The position numbers and the translations under genes were made by a program. This document shows positions 44,943 through 56,550 of a DNA stretch of 64,000 nt, piece by piece. The notes below the pieces were generated by a model that was not told the origin of the DNA, did not search any database, and was given only the letters and a program-made list of their open reading frames with translations. This DNA is from Luzula sylvatica (taxonomy: Eukaryota > Streptophyta > Magnoliopsida > Poales > Juncaceae): assembly GCA_946800325.1 (NCBI GenBank), contig OX326956.1:14487167-14551166 (forward strand). Direction: 5' to 3'. The stretch's first letter is position 1, and every line of letters begins with the position of its first letter.

Positions 44943-45344
44943 CACCCATGTCCCCTCATTTCTCCCACGCAATCGGATGAGTCACAAATTCACAATTAAT
45001 TCATTAATTATCTCTATCAATTAACGATTAATTTATATTTAATAATTTTTTAATATTTATAATTAACTATTAATTGATGGAGACTCTAATTACATATTAT
45101 TTTTGTATTATCCATGAATTAATCGCTAATTCATCTTGTTAATTAGGGGATTAACTGAGCAATGATGACTCATCACTAAAGTAGTGGTGAAATGTGAGGG
45201 GCAAAGTATAATATTCCTAATTAGAATATATAAGATATTATGTTGAATTTCATGTTCAAAGTATAATTTATTTTTTATTATGATTCGATCAATACATAAT
45301 ACATGTTCCATCTCTTAATGCTGGGGGTCCCATTCCTTCTCTTT

Positions 45345-45420
45345 ACTCTCTCTCTCTCTCTATCTCTATCTCTCATTCATTGAGCACTCACTAATAAAAA
45401 GCCACCATATATTTCAAATC
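45345..45420 (+). promoter_or_regulatory. ERF promoter region: CT repeat and TATA-like box
   Basis: A CTCTCT/CTATCT run (45345-45375) and CTAATAAAAAG near 45390 lie 30-65 bases before an upstream ATG at 45421 and the main ATG at 45456. If transcription starts downstream of 45421, the upstream ATG would not be in the transcript. Confidence 0.4.
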
Positions 45421-45455
45421 ATGCAACAACCAATATTGCCTCATTATTCTCCACA

Positions 45456-46040
45456 ATGGAAGAACCTACCACTCCTTCCTCTTCCTCCAATTCCAATTCT
45501 TCATCCCCACAAACCTCTTCTCATACCACCACAAGTATCGATAACCCTAAAAAACGCCAGCGAACCAGCGAAAACAAGCATCCGGTCTACCGAGGGGTAC
45601 GGATGCGTAGTTGGGGCAAATGGGTCTCGGAAATTCGCGAACCAAAGAAAAAATCGCGAATTTGGCTCGGCACATTTCCGAACCCGGAAATGGCTGCACG
45701 AGCACACGATGTGGCTGCATTAGCGATAAAAGGCCCCAATGCGCACCTGAATTTCCCTTCTTTGGCTCCGCATCTTCCTCGTCCCGCGTCTACGTGTCCT
45801 AAGGATATACAGATCGCCGCGGCTCGGGCTGCTCAATCTGAGCAGCCTGATCTAGTCGAAACCACGTCTTCGACAATAAGTAGTAGTGGCGAGGAAAATG
45901 ATGAAGATTTGTTCGACCTCCCTGATATACTGCTAGATTTGAGGGATGGATATAGATTTTCTTTCGGGCTATCGGGCGGACTGTCGACGTGGGTGTTTGA
46001 TGAGGAAGTCGAGTTTCGGTATGAAGAGCCATTTTTTTAA
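45456..46040 (+). CDS. AP2/ERF transcription factor, DREB A-4 (TINY/ERF038-like) type
   Basis: 194 aa, no intron, as usual for this group. The N-terminus is Ser/Thr/Asn-rich, with a basic KKRQR patch (about residues 32-36) as probable nuclear signal. One AP2 domain at about 44-101 has [19 protein letters not shown], the WLGTF motif and the AAxxHD-type helix [14 protein letters not shown]. Val at AP2 position 14 and Glu at 19 favour DREB-type binding to DRE/CRT (core CCGAC). The C-terminus is acidic ([16 protein letters not shown]), a likely activation region. It probably controls stress or growth genes. An ATG at 45421 opens a 100-codon frame overlapping the start; if included in the mRNA it would reduce translation. 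Subgroup is inferred from the domain and downstream PRPASxxPKDIQxAAA block. Confidence 0.94.
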   Translation: MEEPTTPSSSSNSNSSSPQTSSHTTTSIDNPKKRQRTSENKHPVYRGVRMRSWGKWVSEIREPKKKSRIWLGTFPNPEMAARAHDVAALAIKGPNAHLNFPSLAPHLPRPASTCPKDIQIAAARAAQSEQPDLVETTSSTISSSGEENDEDLFDLPDILLDLRDGYRFSFGLSGGLSTWVFDEEVEFRYEEPFF

Positions 46041-46515
46041 GAAAAGTTGTGTAAAGAAAATTTAGATTAAAGGTTTTGTTAGCTTAATGTGTTTGTGAAA
46101 TTTGATTTCTTGTTATATGTAACCTCTAAATTAAGGTTATATTTTGAATTTATTTTCTTAGTGTCCACATTTTTACTCCAATCTTGTATATTAAGTTCAT
46201 ATTTTAATTAAATATTACTTTTGATTTGACAACAGTTCTTTTCAGATACATTTTGCGAAAATTAAATTAAATCATCATGTTTTTATTTAAAAGATAGATA
46301 GTTAATATAATTTCAGAGACTTAGGTTGGAGGGTAATGGTGGAATCTGATTGATTAGTACTTTATTAATTTCTTGTTTACGTGAAAATGTAAAGGATTTG
46401 TAAATCACAAAAGTATTGTTTTTAACCATCCCAATTTGGAAAGCATATTCGGCTCATTACGATATGATTTGTGTAATGATTACGAACACCCAATATATTA
46501 AACAAATACATAGAT
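46041..46515 (+). other. ERF 3' flank
   Basis: Presumed 3' UTR and AT-rich spacer; no gene seen. Confidence 0.4.
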
Positions 46516-46517
46516 AT

Positions 46518-46999
46518 AAAAAGGGTAGCGTTATTACGAGAGCTAATATGACTTAATTAAGAGCGATTTTAAAAAAATTCTAACAAATGACTGTTTTATC
46601 CTTTTTATGATGGTCGTTTTTTATGACAATCATTTATTAGTTTTATTATTTTTTATCAATCCTGCAAAAGATCTTTCTTAATATTATGAGAAATTAAATT
46701 AACAAATATAGAATAATAAATAAGTTAAATTATTCATATACTTATTCTTTTTATTTTTCTTAATGATTTTAAATCTTATTCTGAAAATAACTATTTAATC
46801 TTCGAATTTGTAAAAAATATTACATGTCATGTTGACGGTTTTCAATTCCAACATACATTCTTGAGAGATTTTTTATACATAAAAGATCTTTTGCATGATT
46901 TATGGAAGATATTAATACTAACCGATATCAATAATCATTATTAAAAAAAAAAATCGCTCTTACTTAAGTCATCCTAATTTTTGCAATAGTGTCACCCCA
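46518..46999. mobile_element. MITE with ~45-bp inverted ends
   Basis: The left end GGGTAGCGTTATTACGAGAG runs into ATGACTTAATTAAGAGCGATTTT. The right end, reverse-complemented, starts GGGGTGACACTATTGC and runs into ATGACTTAAGTAAGAGCGATTTT. The arms then diverge. No ORF. A target duplication could not be fixed, so ends are +/-5 bases. Confidence 0.65.
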
Positions 47000-47885
47000 T
47001 GAAAATGTATAATAAATATATACCCATAAAAATATATATATAAAAAGAAATACAAAATTAATGAGCAATAAATATTGACCAAATACAAAGATCTACAGAC
47101 AAGTGGTGGTATCCCTCGCTTGCCTATAACGTGCTAACTATACGTGCACAGATATTTCCTGCAAAGAGAAGAAAAAAAGGAGGTTCTTTTCTTTCCTATG
47201 AAGGTATGTGATACATGTGATCTTATAATAACTTTAAATAATATAGTTAAAACTGTCAAAGCATACAAAATACAATATAGTTAATACTATATTTCCAGTG
47301 AGATCTATACTGCTGAGTTATTATTTATTATATTTTATACTTTTATAATTAGTACATCATGGAGTAAAAACACAATAAAATAATACAAATAAATGGTGAT
47401 TGGTGTGGTGGGTGAGATTTTTTTTATGCAATGTCCTTATCTTGTATTGAAGAAGAATCGGTTGCCCGTACATAATGTGTCGTGAGATATTATAAAAATG
47501 TTATTTTTATTATTAAATTGTTAGTATTTGGTTGAGCAAAGTAAATATACGTGCATCATACAAGATACATGAGAGTACATTAATTGTCTTTATTTCCTAG
47601 ATTTCATAAAATATTATGGTGTATATATTTGAAATCACAAATATTATGGCTGCCTAGTAAATGAAAAAGACCACTAAATAATAATAATGACGATATTTCT
47701 TAGTTTATTGAAACATATGCATTGTAGAATTTAGGTGGGGTAGTGAGAGTGACAATGTAGGCAACAATTACTCAAAACATAGAAAAATCTAGTTTTAATA
47801 TTTGACGTTTATTTGTCTTTTGTTTGAATTATTTATGGCATTTATGAGCCCACTTAATAATTACTTGTCCATTATATGCCAGTCT
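47000..47885. other. Intergenic, nothing recognised
   Basis: AT-rich; no gene or repeat supported. Confidence 0.4.
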
Positions 47886-47894
47886 TTAAATCAT

Positions 47895-49089
47895 GGGAAA
47901 TTTACAAATAGCCCCCTAACTTTTCTTGAATTTACAAAACCAACCCTAACTTTTGAGAAACTCCAAAAAAAAACCTACATACAAGGTTTTCTTTTCAATT
48001 ACCCTCATATAGGGATATTTCATGTTATTACAATTTTTTTGGACCAAAATACCCCTCTATTTTTCATCTTTAAATTTAATAAAGATATTTTTGTATTGTT
48101 TTATTAATTTAAAATCCCTATAAATATTTTTTAACATATACTAATTAAAAAAAAACTATATGTCATATACATAATTTTAATCTTTTTTTTATTATATGTT
48201 TTATCATAGAAAATTAAAATTAAATAAAAATACGATATAAAAAATATTCCTAGAAATATCTTGACAAATTAATATTATTATAGTATTTAATTTTAATGTT
48301 AAATAGTTGTTAATAAAAATAGTTACTAAATTTTATTTCTTACCAAATTAGCAATGCATGAGTGAACATCAAAACTAGCATTAAAATAATATTGTCTTTA
48401 GTTCTAATTTCAACAGCTAATTTTATTTGAGCAATTAGTTTTGTAGTAATTATTTCTAGTAACTATTAACAAATTAGCTGATGGAATCAATAGTTGTTAA
48501 ATAAAAATAGTTACTAAAAACTAGCTACTGAAATAAAAATAGTTACTACGAAACGAGCTGCTGAAATTAAAATAGTTGTTGAAATTAAAATTAGCGGCAA
48601 TATTATTTTAATCTTAATTTTCATTTTCATTTATTCATTGTTAATTTGGCAAGAAAAACTATTCAATAACTATTTTTATTAATAACTATTTAACATTAAA
48701 ATTAAATACTAGAATAATATTAATTTGCCAAGATATTTCCAGGAATATTTTATATTATATTTTTATTTAATTTTAGTTTTCTATGATAAAATATATAATA
48801 AATAAATTTTTTTTTTATGTTTATGACATATGGTTTTTTTAAATTAGTATATGTTAAAAAATATTTAGTCATTTTAAATTAATAAAATAATACAAAATAT
48901 GTTTATTAAATTTAAAGATGAAAAATAGATGGGTATTTTGGTCCAAAAAAAATTATAATACCATGAAATATCCCTATAGGGGTAATTGAAAAGAAAACCT
49001 TGTATGTAGGGGGGTTTTTGGAGTTTCTCAAAAGTTAGGTTTTTTTTTGTAAATTCAAGAAAAATTAGGGGGTTATTTGTAAATTTTCC
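47895..49089. mobile_element. MULE-type foldback element with ~0.5-kb arms
   Basis: 1195 bp with exact 9-bp target duplication TTAAATCAT (47886-47894, 49090-49098). Terminal repeats GGGAAATTTACAAATAGCCC / GGAAAATTTACAAATAACCC continue inward almost to the middle (near 48480), so the element is nearly one palindrome. No transposase. It could fold into a ~500-bp stem if transcribed. Confidence 0.92.
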
Positions 49090-49098
49090 TTAAATCAT

Positions 49099-49935
49099 TG
49101 TTCCTGAAAGAAAAAGAGTAATAAATATCATTGCATATTTATTTATGGATATTAAATATGCATTATTATAGACTAATCATCCTTAATTGATTAATAACTA
49201 CAGGCGTTAATGCGTATGTACTTGAGAAATAAACCACAAAAGAGAAGGATGGGGCAATGTTTAAAATGAATCCAATGCTTAAAGTGCCTCAATAATGGCT
49301 AGATAACAACCAAGAATGCATTATTTGTTCATTACTTGTTCATATTATATAATATTTTTGTAATGATTTACATATTTGTTTTTCTTGAAAGTAGAAATTT
49401 GTTGTATTAATTGATTACAATAATATTTATAAATTTTAATTTCAATTTTTTATTTTATTAAACATGAACGATTATTTTTTGATGCATTGGTCCATATATG
49501 GTTTACAATATTTATACATTATATTCTCATAAAATTTGAAAATTAATTAATGTTTTCAAATTTGGAAATTTAAAATATTTACTTTTTTTACAATTATTAT
49601 TAAATTATATCTATAAATTTGAAAGTATTATATTTTTAATATAGTGACGCGAAAATGTTGGACAGGGTGGTTTACAAATTGTATAAATTACTAACATGTG
49701 CATGCAATTAGAAAAATCATCGTAGGAAACTAACATACAATGATGTTTTTTAGCCTGCACATGTTTTTTTTTTTTAATTAAGAGCCTCAACCTCTTAGTG
49801 GTGTACATAATAAAAAAGAAAAGGAAAGATTACATTTTTCTAAAAAAAAATACATGGCTCAAAATTAAACTAAATCATAGAAAGAAAAACAAAAAAAATA
49901 TAATTAGATTTAGCACAAAAAAAAAAAAAAAAATC
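49099..49935. other. Intergenic, AT-rich with A run
   Basis: No gene found. A run of about 19 A ends near 49933, immediately before the GC-richer block that follows. Confidence 0.4.
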
Positions 49936-50300
49936 TTGACGAACGCCGTCACATGTTTTTTGCGGCACCGTCGGTCCTATCTACCCCGAAAGAACTCGAG
50001 GGTTAAGAATGACTCTTTCAAAGGCAAGTCAAACCGGCGTCATGTGCCATTTGCCAGTGTCGTGTGACCCAACTTGGGGAGGAATATGAAATATAAATCC
50101 TTATACGGAACTGAGCCGCAACCCTTTGCCGGCATCATGTGGATACAATGATGTGTCCGTCTTGGGGAGAAGCCCGGAATGAGCCACGCTGCTAAGAAAC
50201 ACGGTCACTATCTTGAATCGGCGCTCTAGCTCATGATCTTTCAAAAGTATTTAACCATGAAAACCCTGATGTACGTGAACCGATTGTAAATTCAGTTTTC
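49936..50300. other. GC-rich island of unknown origin
   Basis: Clearly GC-richer than its surroundings (GACGAACGCCGTCAC, GTCAAACCGGCGTCATGTG). No ORF of note. The last ~50 bases (TTTAACCATGAAAACCCTGATGTACGTGAACC) resemble 53440-53500 and 53676-53730, the decayed copia RNase H, so at least the end is retrotransposon-derived. Confidence 0.4.
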
Positions 50301-51359
50301 CATTACAATAATTTTTCAAGGAGCAAAGGTTGTACGAATAATCCAGATTTTTTGCTAAGAGACAAGATGTACTGGAGAGATAATCTCAATGTAAGTAATT
50401 TAGAAGGAAAAATATACATGTTCCCTCTAAATTCTCATGTACAAATTGAGGTGTGGACATTTGATGATAAATCAAACAGACATGTATTAAATTAGAATGT
50501 TTTATGTATTTAATCGGGTTTATTTACTTATTTAATATATATTTATTTAATATATACTCATGTGTTAAAGCGAATTTATTTACTTATTCATCATATATTT
50601 ACTTATCATCATATTTATCACTAAATGATAAAATGTCACCCGATAAATACGTTGAGGAGGTTATGATGGGACTTCGTATCATCGCTCAATTCAGAATGTG
50701 AATGGTGTGTCAAATTTCCATCAATTTCAGTCGTATGGTAGGTAAGAATCCAACTAAGAAAATACTTGATTATCAAACCCAGTTAAATATGGATGCACTT
50801 ATTTGGGACAAGACTTGAAGCAGCAACGAATTCATCGTGCTTGAAAGTAGAGCTTGCAAAGATGATCCAAACTCGAAAAACTGACTCGAGTAACTTGAAG
50901 TCCGACCGACCTGACAAAACATAATTAATAAAAATAAACAAATTAACTCGGACAGGTCCGGACTAAATAATCCAGACCCGAAATTAAATGATTTTATATG
51001 ATACTCGAGCTTAACCAAGTCCGGATCCGAGTAACCCGAGACCGAATGTAACTCGGAAACAAAGGACCATGATAAATAAAAAAAAAACCCGTACTCTGAA
51101 AAATGCTTGATTCAAAATGAAATTTCATTGTTTGTTTTTATGTATACGTATAAAATCAAGTGTATTTTTTGTTCGAAACTAGAATCAAATCGAACTTTAC
51201 ATAATCCCCAAATATGAAGAATCTGACACGAACGCTCAATTTGACTCGAAAACCCCGATCAAAATAAGACTCAAACATAACCCGATCCGATCCGAGTAAA
51301 ATTAACCCGAATATGAACCCAACCTGAAAATACTCATCTGATTTTTCACATCTAGACTT
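50301..51359. other. Intergenic, nothing recognised
   Basis: No gene. The stretch 50860-51340 is rich in CCGA/TCGG-type words (ACTCGAG, CCCGATCCGATCCGAG), perhaps an old repeat, not identified. Confidence 0.4.
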
Positions 51360-52355
51360 AGCTTTCTCTATTTTGAATGGTATAAAAATTATGGCAAAGT
51401 TGGGTAGAGAAAACTAGGAGGGGTTCTATTTCTAGAACACATAGTCCCCTCCTATTACGAAGCTTTTCTGTACATTCCGTTACAACGGAAGTAATGGTCT
51501 GTTGTAACAGACTAAAAGTCAAACTAGCCGTTGGTACAAGTATATTCGAAATCTGGCACTTCCGTTACAACGGAAGTGATCTCCATTGTAACGGATGTGC
51601 CTATGGAGAAAGTCTGTTACAACGTTGAAGTGTTCGTTGTAACGGACACCTTACTGTAAGTCTGCCTTGTGTCCTGCTTGTATAGTCCGTTGTAACGCAC
51701 TATTATCCGTTACAACGGATCCTTTGGTTCCATTACAACGGATTGGTGAACCTGTTGTAACAGACTTGTATGTGTATGCATAATCATGCAGGAGGTCTGT
51801 TAGAACGCCCAACGGACTTGGTGGCTCCGTTACAACGGCTTGGTGATTCTGTTGTAACAGGCGTTATGTGTTCACAAATTCAGTGTATGGGTCGTGTATG
51901 TCCGTTAAGACGGACGAATGGTCCGTTGTAACGAACCCTTCATTAATTGCACAATTTGCAAATATTTCCATTTTCATTGTTTCGAAAATATTTATTTGTT
52001 AACTTGAGCTTAATAATTCAAAGACAAGTTTAGGGATACATATAAGTTATTTTGGTGATTTTGTGATATCCTAACTTGCGAAAATCTTCGATGTCTTGAA
52101 TTCTTCACTTGATCGAGTACTCTCGTCTTTTCCTTTTACCGTCGTCTTGATTTATCGACGTCTTGAATCTTCCTTGATGATCTTGATAGTCTTTAGCTTT
52201 TTTTTGAAGTACTTGCCATTGCATACGCGATTGTTTCTTCTTTTGATTCTTTTTGCGGGTCATATCTATATCTCTACAAATGACATTTACACAACTTGAT
52301 TAGTAGTATCGACATTGTTTTGAGATAATCAAATCATAGAAAATTTGAACCAACA
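51360..52355 (-). mobile_element. Truncated LTR related to the 7692-9369 solo LTR
   Basis: It shares, in order, GGTTCTATTT-TAGAACACATAG, AAAGTCAAACTAGCCGTT, TATATTCGAAA, the AACGG palindrome array, CTTGAGCTTAATAAT, CAAGTTTAGGGATAC, GATATC-TAACTTGCGAAA and the end GAAAATTTGAACCAACA. The U5 side before 51360 is missing. The TATA-like block is altered (CTAGAAATAG), so promoter activity is doubtful. Confidence 0.85.
51477..51930. repeat. AACGG palindrome array of the truncated LTR
   Basis: About fifteen TCCGTTACAACGGA / TCTGTTGTAACAGA units. Here the centre is mostly ACA/TGT rather than the ATA of the solo LTR, so the array kept palindromic arms while its centre changed. Confidence 0.8.
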
Positions 52356-53150
52356 TCCTGAGTTGTTGGCTCGAGTCATGATTTCTGAACCGTCTTCACT
52401 TGATCTTCTTTGTTCTTTCATGTGTTAATTTATGTGTAATGGTGAAGGAACAAGATGGTGCAGAGGTTTGTGAGTGTGGGTCACATGCCTCTCTTGCCAC
52501 AGAGAATCATGGTCTTGTTTGATTTTTTATAACCAAACTTGTGTAGCTTTCTGTGTAATGACAAAGAACAAGAGGAAAACTACCTTGCCAGTTGGGATCA
52601 CACAAGTTGGGATCACACAGAAAATCCTCCAAATAGTACTGAGTTGTTTTAATGGGTCATTTGTTGTAAGGTGATCCATGTAGCCTTCAGTGTGGTGAGT
52701 AGTAACGAAAGGCATAAAAGGCCTGCTACAAGGCCCATATAGCTCCGCAGGCCACAGAAAATCTCCGGAGTGGTTTTTATCTGTGGTATTTGGTGCTTCT
52801 CAACTTTTTTTTCAACAGCGGGTCATTAATGATCCATGTGTGGCTTTTTGTGTAACAAGTCATTCGGGATGACTCGTTTGAACTCTAAGCTAATTTTCTC
52901 TCATCCCTTCATAAAAAATAATGATATTATATATCAAATTGATCATGAAAATGAGAGAAATCCAACTATGGCCTTTGCTTTTCCAAATTAGATCTTAAAT
53001 TTCTGAAATAAACACAAAAACAAATATTTAAGTATGAATTATTGAATTCTTAATAATATAGAATTATAATATTTCATATACTTTTCAATCAATTTAGTCA
53101 ATTTAGGTGCTTAAATTCTATTATAAAAATATAAAATATGCTTAAAAATC
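52356..53150. mobile_element. Dispersed repeat, probable LTR-retrotransposon fragment (second copy)
   Basis: Related to 36880-37340 by shared ordered motifs. Internal near-repeats of CTTTGTGTAA / TTTCTGTGTAATG and CACAGAGAATC occur. No coding part. Confidence 0.4.
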
Positions 53151-53159
53151 CTCACATCA

Positions 53160-53793
53160 GGATCAGTCACATCAGGATCCTCGTATCATGGAATACCAGA
53201 CTAGAGGCATCAAAGGTGGCTCCCATATTCTTGCATCTTAGAATTTTAGAGGTTTTTGGTGTGAAAATAAAGTTCAAAAGAAAACGAAGCCACGTCATTT
53301 TATTTGTTACCATAGCCAAGCTTAGAGACATCGTATATTTTTTCTTTGAAGACCAAGTCGATTTGGATCCAAATAAAAGCAAAAATCGGTTGTGAATTTC
53401 TTATCAATCTAGGCATCCCAATTAATCAGGATTCGATTACGCAAAGTATTTAATCCCAAAATACTCTGATGTACGAAACCAATTGTAACTTTAGTGTCCC
53501 GCTATATTTGATTATTCATGCATTTCAAGCTGAAACGTCGTTTGAATAATCTAAAGATCGGGACATCGTGGATTCTTTCTTTGAAGACCAAGTTGATTTG
53601 GATCCAAATAAATGCAAAAATCAGTCGTAAATTTCTTATCATCTGGGCATCCCGACCAATCAGGATCCGAGTACGCAAAGTATTTAATCAGAAAAAATAC
53701 CCTGATGTACGGAACCAATTGTAAATTTAGTGTCCCGCTACACTGATTCGAACTAGGATGGACGGGAAAAACAAATATCTTTGGAATACTCAT
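53160..53793 (-). pseudogene. Decayed Ty1-copia RNase H region
   Basis: The minus-strand frame near 53793-53560 reads AYSDPDWSGCPDDKKFTTDF, matching the copia RNase H block with its catalytic Asp. A second stretch near 53380-53170 reads WSSKKKYTMS and ends NMGATFDASSLVFH, matching the following RNase H part. Frames are broken by stops, and a 235-bp tandem duplication splits the domain. It is older and unrelated in detail to the intact copia at 10.5-19 kb. Confidence 0.8.
53327..53745. repeat. 235-bp tandem duplication in the copia relic
   Basis: GACATCGT at 53327 and at 53562 begin two copies running to GTGTCCCGCTA. Differences are scattered, so the duplication is not recent. Confidence 0.8.
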
Positions 53794-53976
53794 CTAATCT
53801 AACCACAAAATCATTATGATGTTTGTGTTATATTTCATGCCTAACAATTTATTTAATAAATATAACGCTTGTAGCATGGTATGAATATATGAGTTTTAAA
53901 ATATTTTATAAGATGTACCCAATGTGTCAAAACAATATCTCTGATGACTTCAAAATTTAACATATATATTCCTAGA

Positions 53977-54124
53977 ACACATTGTAAATATTTTATATCT
54001 GGTTGTAAGATTAGTGTTATGTATGTTTCTACTGCAAAGTCTTTTTCAAAACACATTGTAAATATTTTATATCTGGTTGTAAGATTAGTGTTATGTATGT
54101 TTCTACTGCAAAGTCTTTTTCATT
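53977..54124. repeat. Perfect 74-bp tandem duplication
   Basis: ACACATTGTAAATATTTTAT begins at 53977 and again at 54051. By eye the two 74-base units are identical through AAAGTCTTTTTCA, indicating a very recent duplication. Confidence 0.88.
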
Positions 54125-54744
54125 TTTTCTTTTTTGCTTGACTTGGCAAAAGGAAAGTTCTAAAAAGAAAATAGTGCTTAAGGGTCAGCACACAAGCAAA
54201 GCATAAATTCTCCCACAAGGTTTTAGTCCCTTTTCTAGTCTTCTTTCTTTTTTCCTTCCCTTTTCTTATGTCATTTCTCATAACAATCTGATGAGTGCTA
54301 CATATATATTAGTATAATACAACCATATATTATTTTATAGTAAATTATTCTACCTACATAAACTAATCAAATCACAATCAGTGACAAAGGTCACAAATCT
54401 ATTAATGTTCATCATCATTGTTACATACATCATCAAATTAGGGGAGATGAGAATTGGGCAAAAGAGAAAAGAGAAAAGAATATAAATCCTAAAATTATAG
54501 AATGATAGATATAATAATATGAACACATATATTCTCCTACTGGTGATTGATTTCCTCTTTATTTTAACTTTTGAACAAAAAGAAGAAGAATTAAAGGTGA
54601 GCAAATCCTCATGGACTTCAGACTAGGGTTCTGATATAGTGCAGTTTTAAAGGCTTTGTCACTTGTATGGCAGGCAATCCATATCATTTCTTTGATTCTC
54701 CATTTCATCTTATAAAAAATTATATTGTCTAAATTCAAATAATA
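54125..54744. other. Intergenic, nothing recognised
   Basis: AT-rich; no gene supported. Confidence 0.4.
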
Positions 54745-56040
54745 CTAGGAGAATACTCGCGCTACGCAACGAGTATGTTAATTATGTATTCATTGTAATA
54801 CAAATTATACACTTGTATAATAATGTTAATAATGTCATTATAAAATTAAAATTATTTGAACTCATTTATCTATGATTGTTCATATGTTTTAAAATTATTT
54901 TACATTAAGATAACAAAAACTCTCATTTTTGTAATCAAATAATAATATTTATATTAGTGTCATTATATAATAATATATGGGATACAATACAACGAAAAAA
55001 CATAACAACAAATATTATATCATTGTTCACAATATTTCATACAATATCAATATAAAAATAAATGAATCATACGACATGTGTAGTAACACATCATTAATTA
55101 TATAGTACTAATATTTTTTTTATTGGTTCAAAATGCACTGGCAATTATAAATAATATCAATCTTAACAATGGAATAATATAATAAATAATATCAAAATTT
55201 AATTTCGAATAAACATAAATACAAATTATTTTATATCATACGATTTTTTTTTTAAATATACATTTTTGAGAATAACCATACTATTTGATAAACGTTTATA
55301 AGTTTAAGAAGTTATTTAGATGCATAAACTATTTTTTTAATTTTATTATTTTTAAAAATTTTAATATTGAATTTGTTGGGTTAAAAACACAAATATATTT
55401 TATTTAGTATTATATGGGATTCTTATAGTTATAATTTTTTAAAAATAAATAATAATACTTATAATTCTATTATGTAAATAAAATACTTACAAATTATATT
55501 ATGTAAAAATGTATTTGTTTGCATTGTATTTTCTTACATAATATCTTTACAAACTCAAATTGCGAAAAACGGTATGTATGAATTATGCTAATATGAATAT
55601 CAAAATAAAGAGTAAATTAAAATGAAGAAATTTGATGAATTTTTAAAATTAATTTTTTAAAAGATAATACTAATATTTGTTGTTTGTTTTATAATATTAC
55701 ATATTTAGTTATTAGTATTTAATATATAAATTTTTCATCTTCCATTGCATTCATACTTGATCATGTAATCTTATGTGAAATATTAAACAATTGAATAAAG
55801 TTAGTCTAATGTGAATCTAACCAATAATAATAGTCCACGTCATTAATGTAGAATGATGTGGATTTCTAAGAATACTTAAAACATGGTGTAAAATAATGAC
55901 ACGTAAATGACTAAACAAATTATGATCTTCAAAAAGTCTAACAAAAAATTAATGATTTAGATCAAATCACATCACTACATCTAATGGTTCAAATTAATAC
56001 TTAGAAATGACCATACAGAAAACAGGACTTAAATGATCAA
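54745..56040 (-). mobile_element. Non-autonomous Helitron-like element, copy B
   Basis: The reverse-orientation counterpart of 38465-39724. Its 3' end on the minus strand reads CTCGTTGCGTAGCGCGAGTA, then TTCTCCTAG at 54745. The arms of the GC hairpin are intact. Body homology includes the ATGATGTGGATT / CACGTCATTAATG region. The far end is approximate. Confidence 0.68.
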
Positions 56041-56214
56041 ATATAATATTAATGTATATGATAAAAATATAATATTAACGTATATGATAAACTCACATCA
56101 CAAAAATTTAATGATCAACAATCATGGATAAACATGCATGGTGATGCGGTTTCGTGAAGAGGTTTAAAGATATGTGTAAAATAAGGAGTGGGTAAATTAC
56201 TTATTAAAGTTTAC

Positions 56215-56275
56215 CAATAAAGCCCATATATATTTAGGCCCAAATAAATCAAGATAATTGTAGGCCCACGATGAT
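56215..56275 (+). promoter_or_regulatory. GGCCCA/AGCCCA motifs upstream of the microprotein gene
   Basis: AAGCCCA (about 56222), AGGCCCA (about 56236) and AGGCCCA (about 56262) are site II-type elements clustered 110-150 bases before the ATG at 56374. Confidence 0.4.
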
Positions 56276-56373
56276 AACAGGACTAATTTTGTGTTGATGA
56301 GTGAAAAGAAAAACTAAGAATTTGTCCTTGATTAGTCTTGCAGATCTGATCTTCGGAGGAGGAAGAAGTGGGA

Positions 56374-56550
56374 ATGGAGATCGATCCGCCGACGACGGGG
56401 AGGTACTTGATCGGAGTGTTCATCATGATGATTGGCGTTGTGTTTCCTCTTGGTTACATGATGTTTCGGAGCAACCGCGTCTCTTCTCCTTCTTCTTCTT
56501 CATTGGTGTCTTCTTCGCCTTCTTCTTCTTCCTTTGCTAAACACACGTAG
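56374..56550 (+). CDS. 58-aa single-pass membrane microprotein
   Basis: Starts MEIDPPTTGRYLIGVFIMMI. One hydrophobic segment (about residues 10-30) precedes a basic FRSNR and a Ser-rich tail ending KHT. The short N-terminus, a TM segment with a GY pair and a positive stop-transfer side suggest an N-out/C-in or tail-exposed microprotein. I recall similar tiny uncharacterised proteins across angiosperms but no function. Strong context: site II motifs upstream, and a purine-rich leader GGAGGAGGAAGAAGTGGGA before the ATG. The stop TAG is followed at once by GTATAG, so a 3'-UTR intron is possible. Confidence 0.6.
   Translation: MEIDPPTTGRYLIGVFIMMIGVVFPLGYMMFRSNRVSSPSSSSLVSSSPSSSSFAKHT

Noticed and set aside
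43596..44949. ORFs of 99-144 codons inside the hAT element as captured genes
   Set aside because: No recognisable domain, overlapping on both strands, low-complexity K/E or repeat-derived content.
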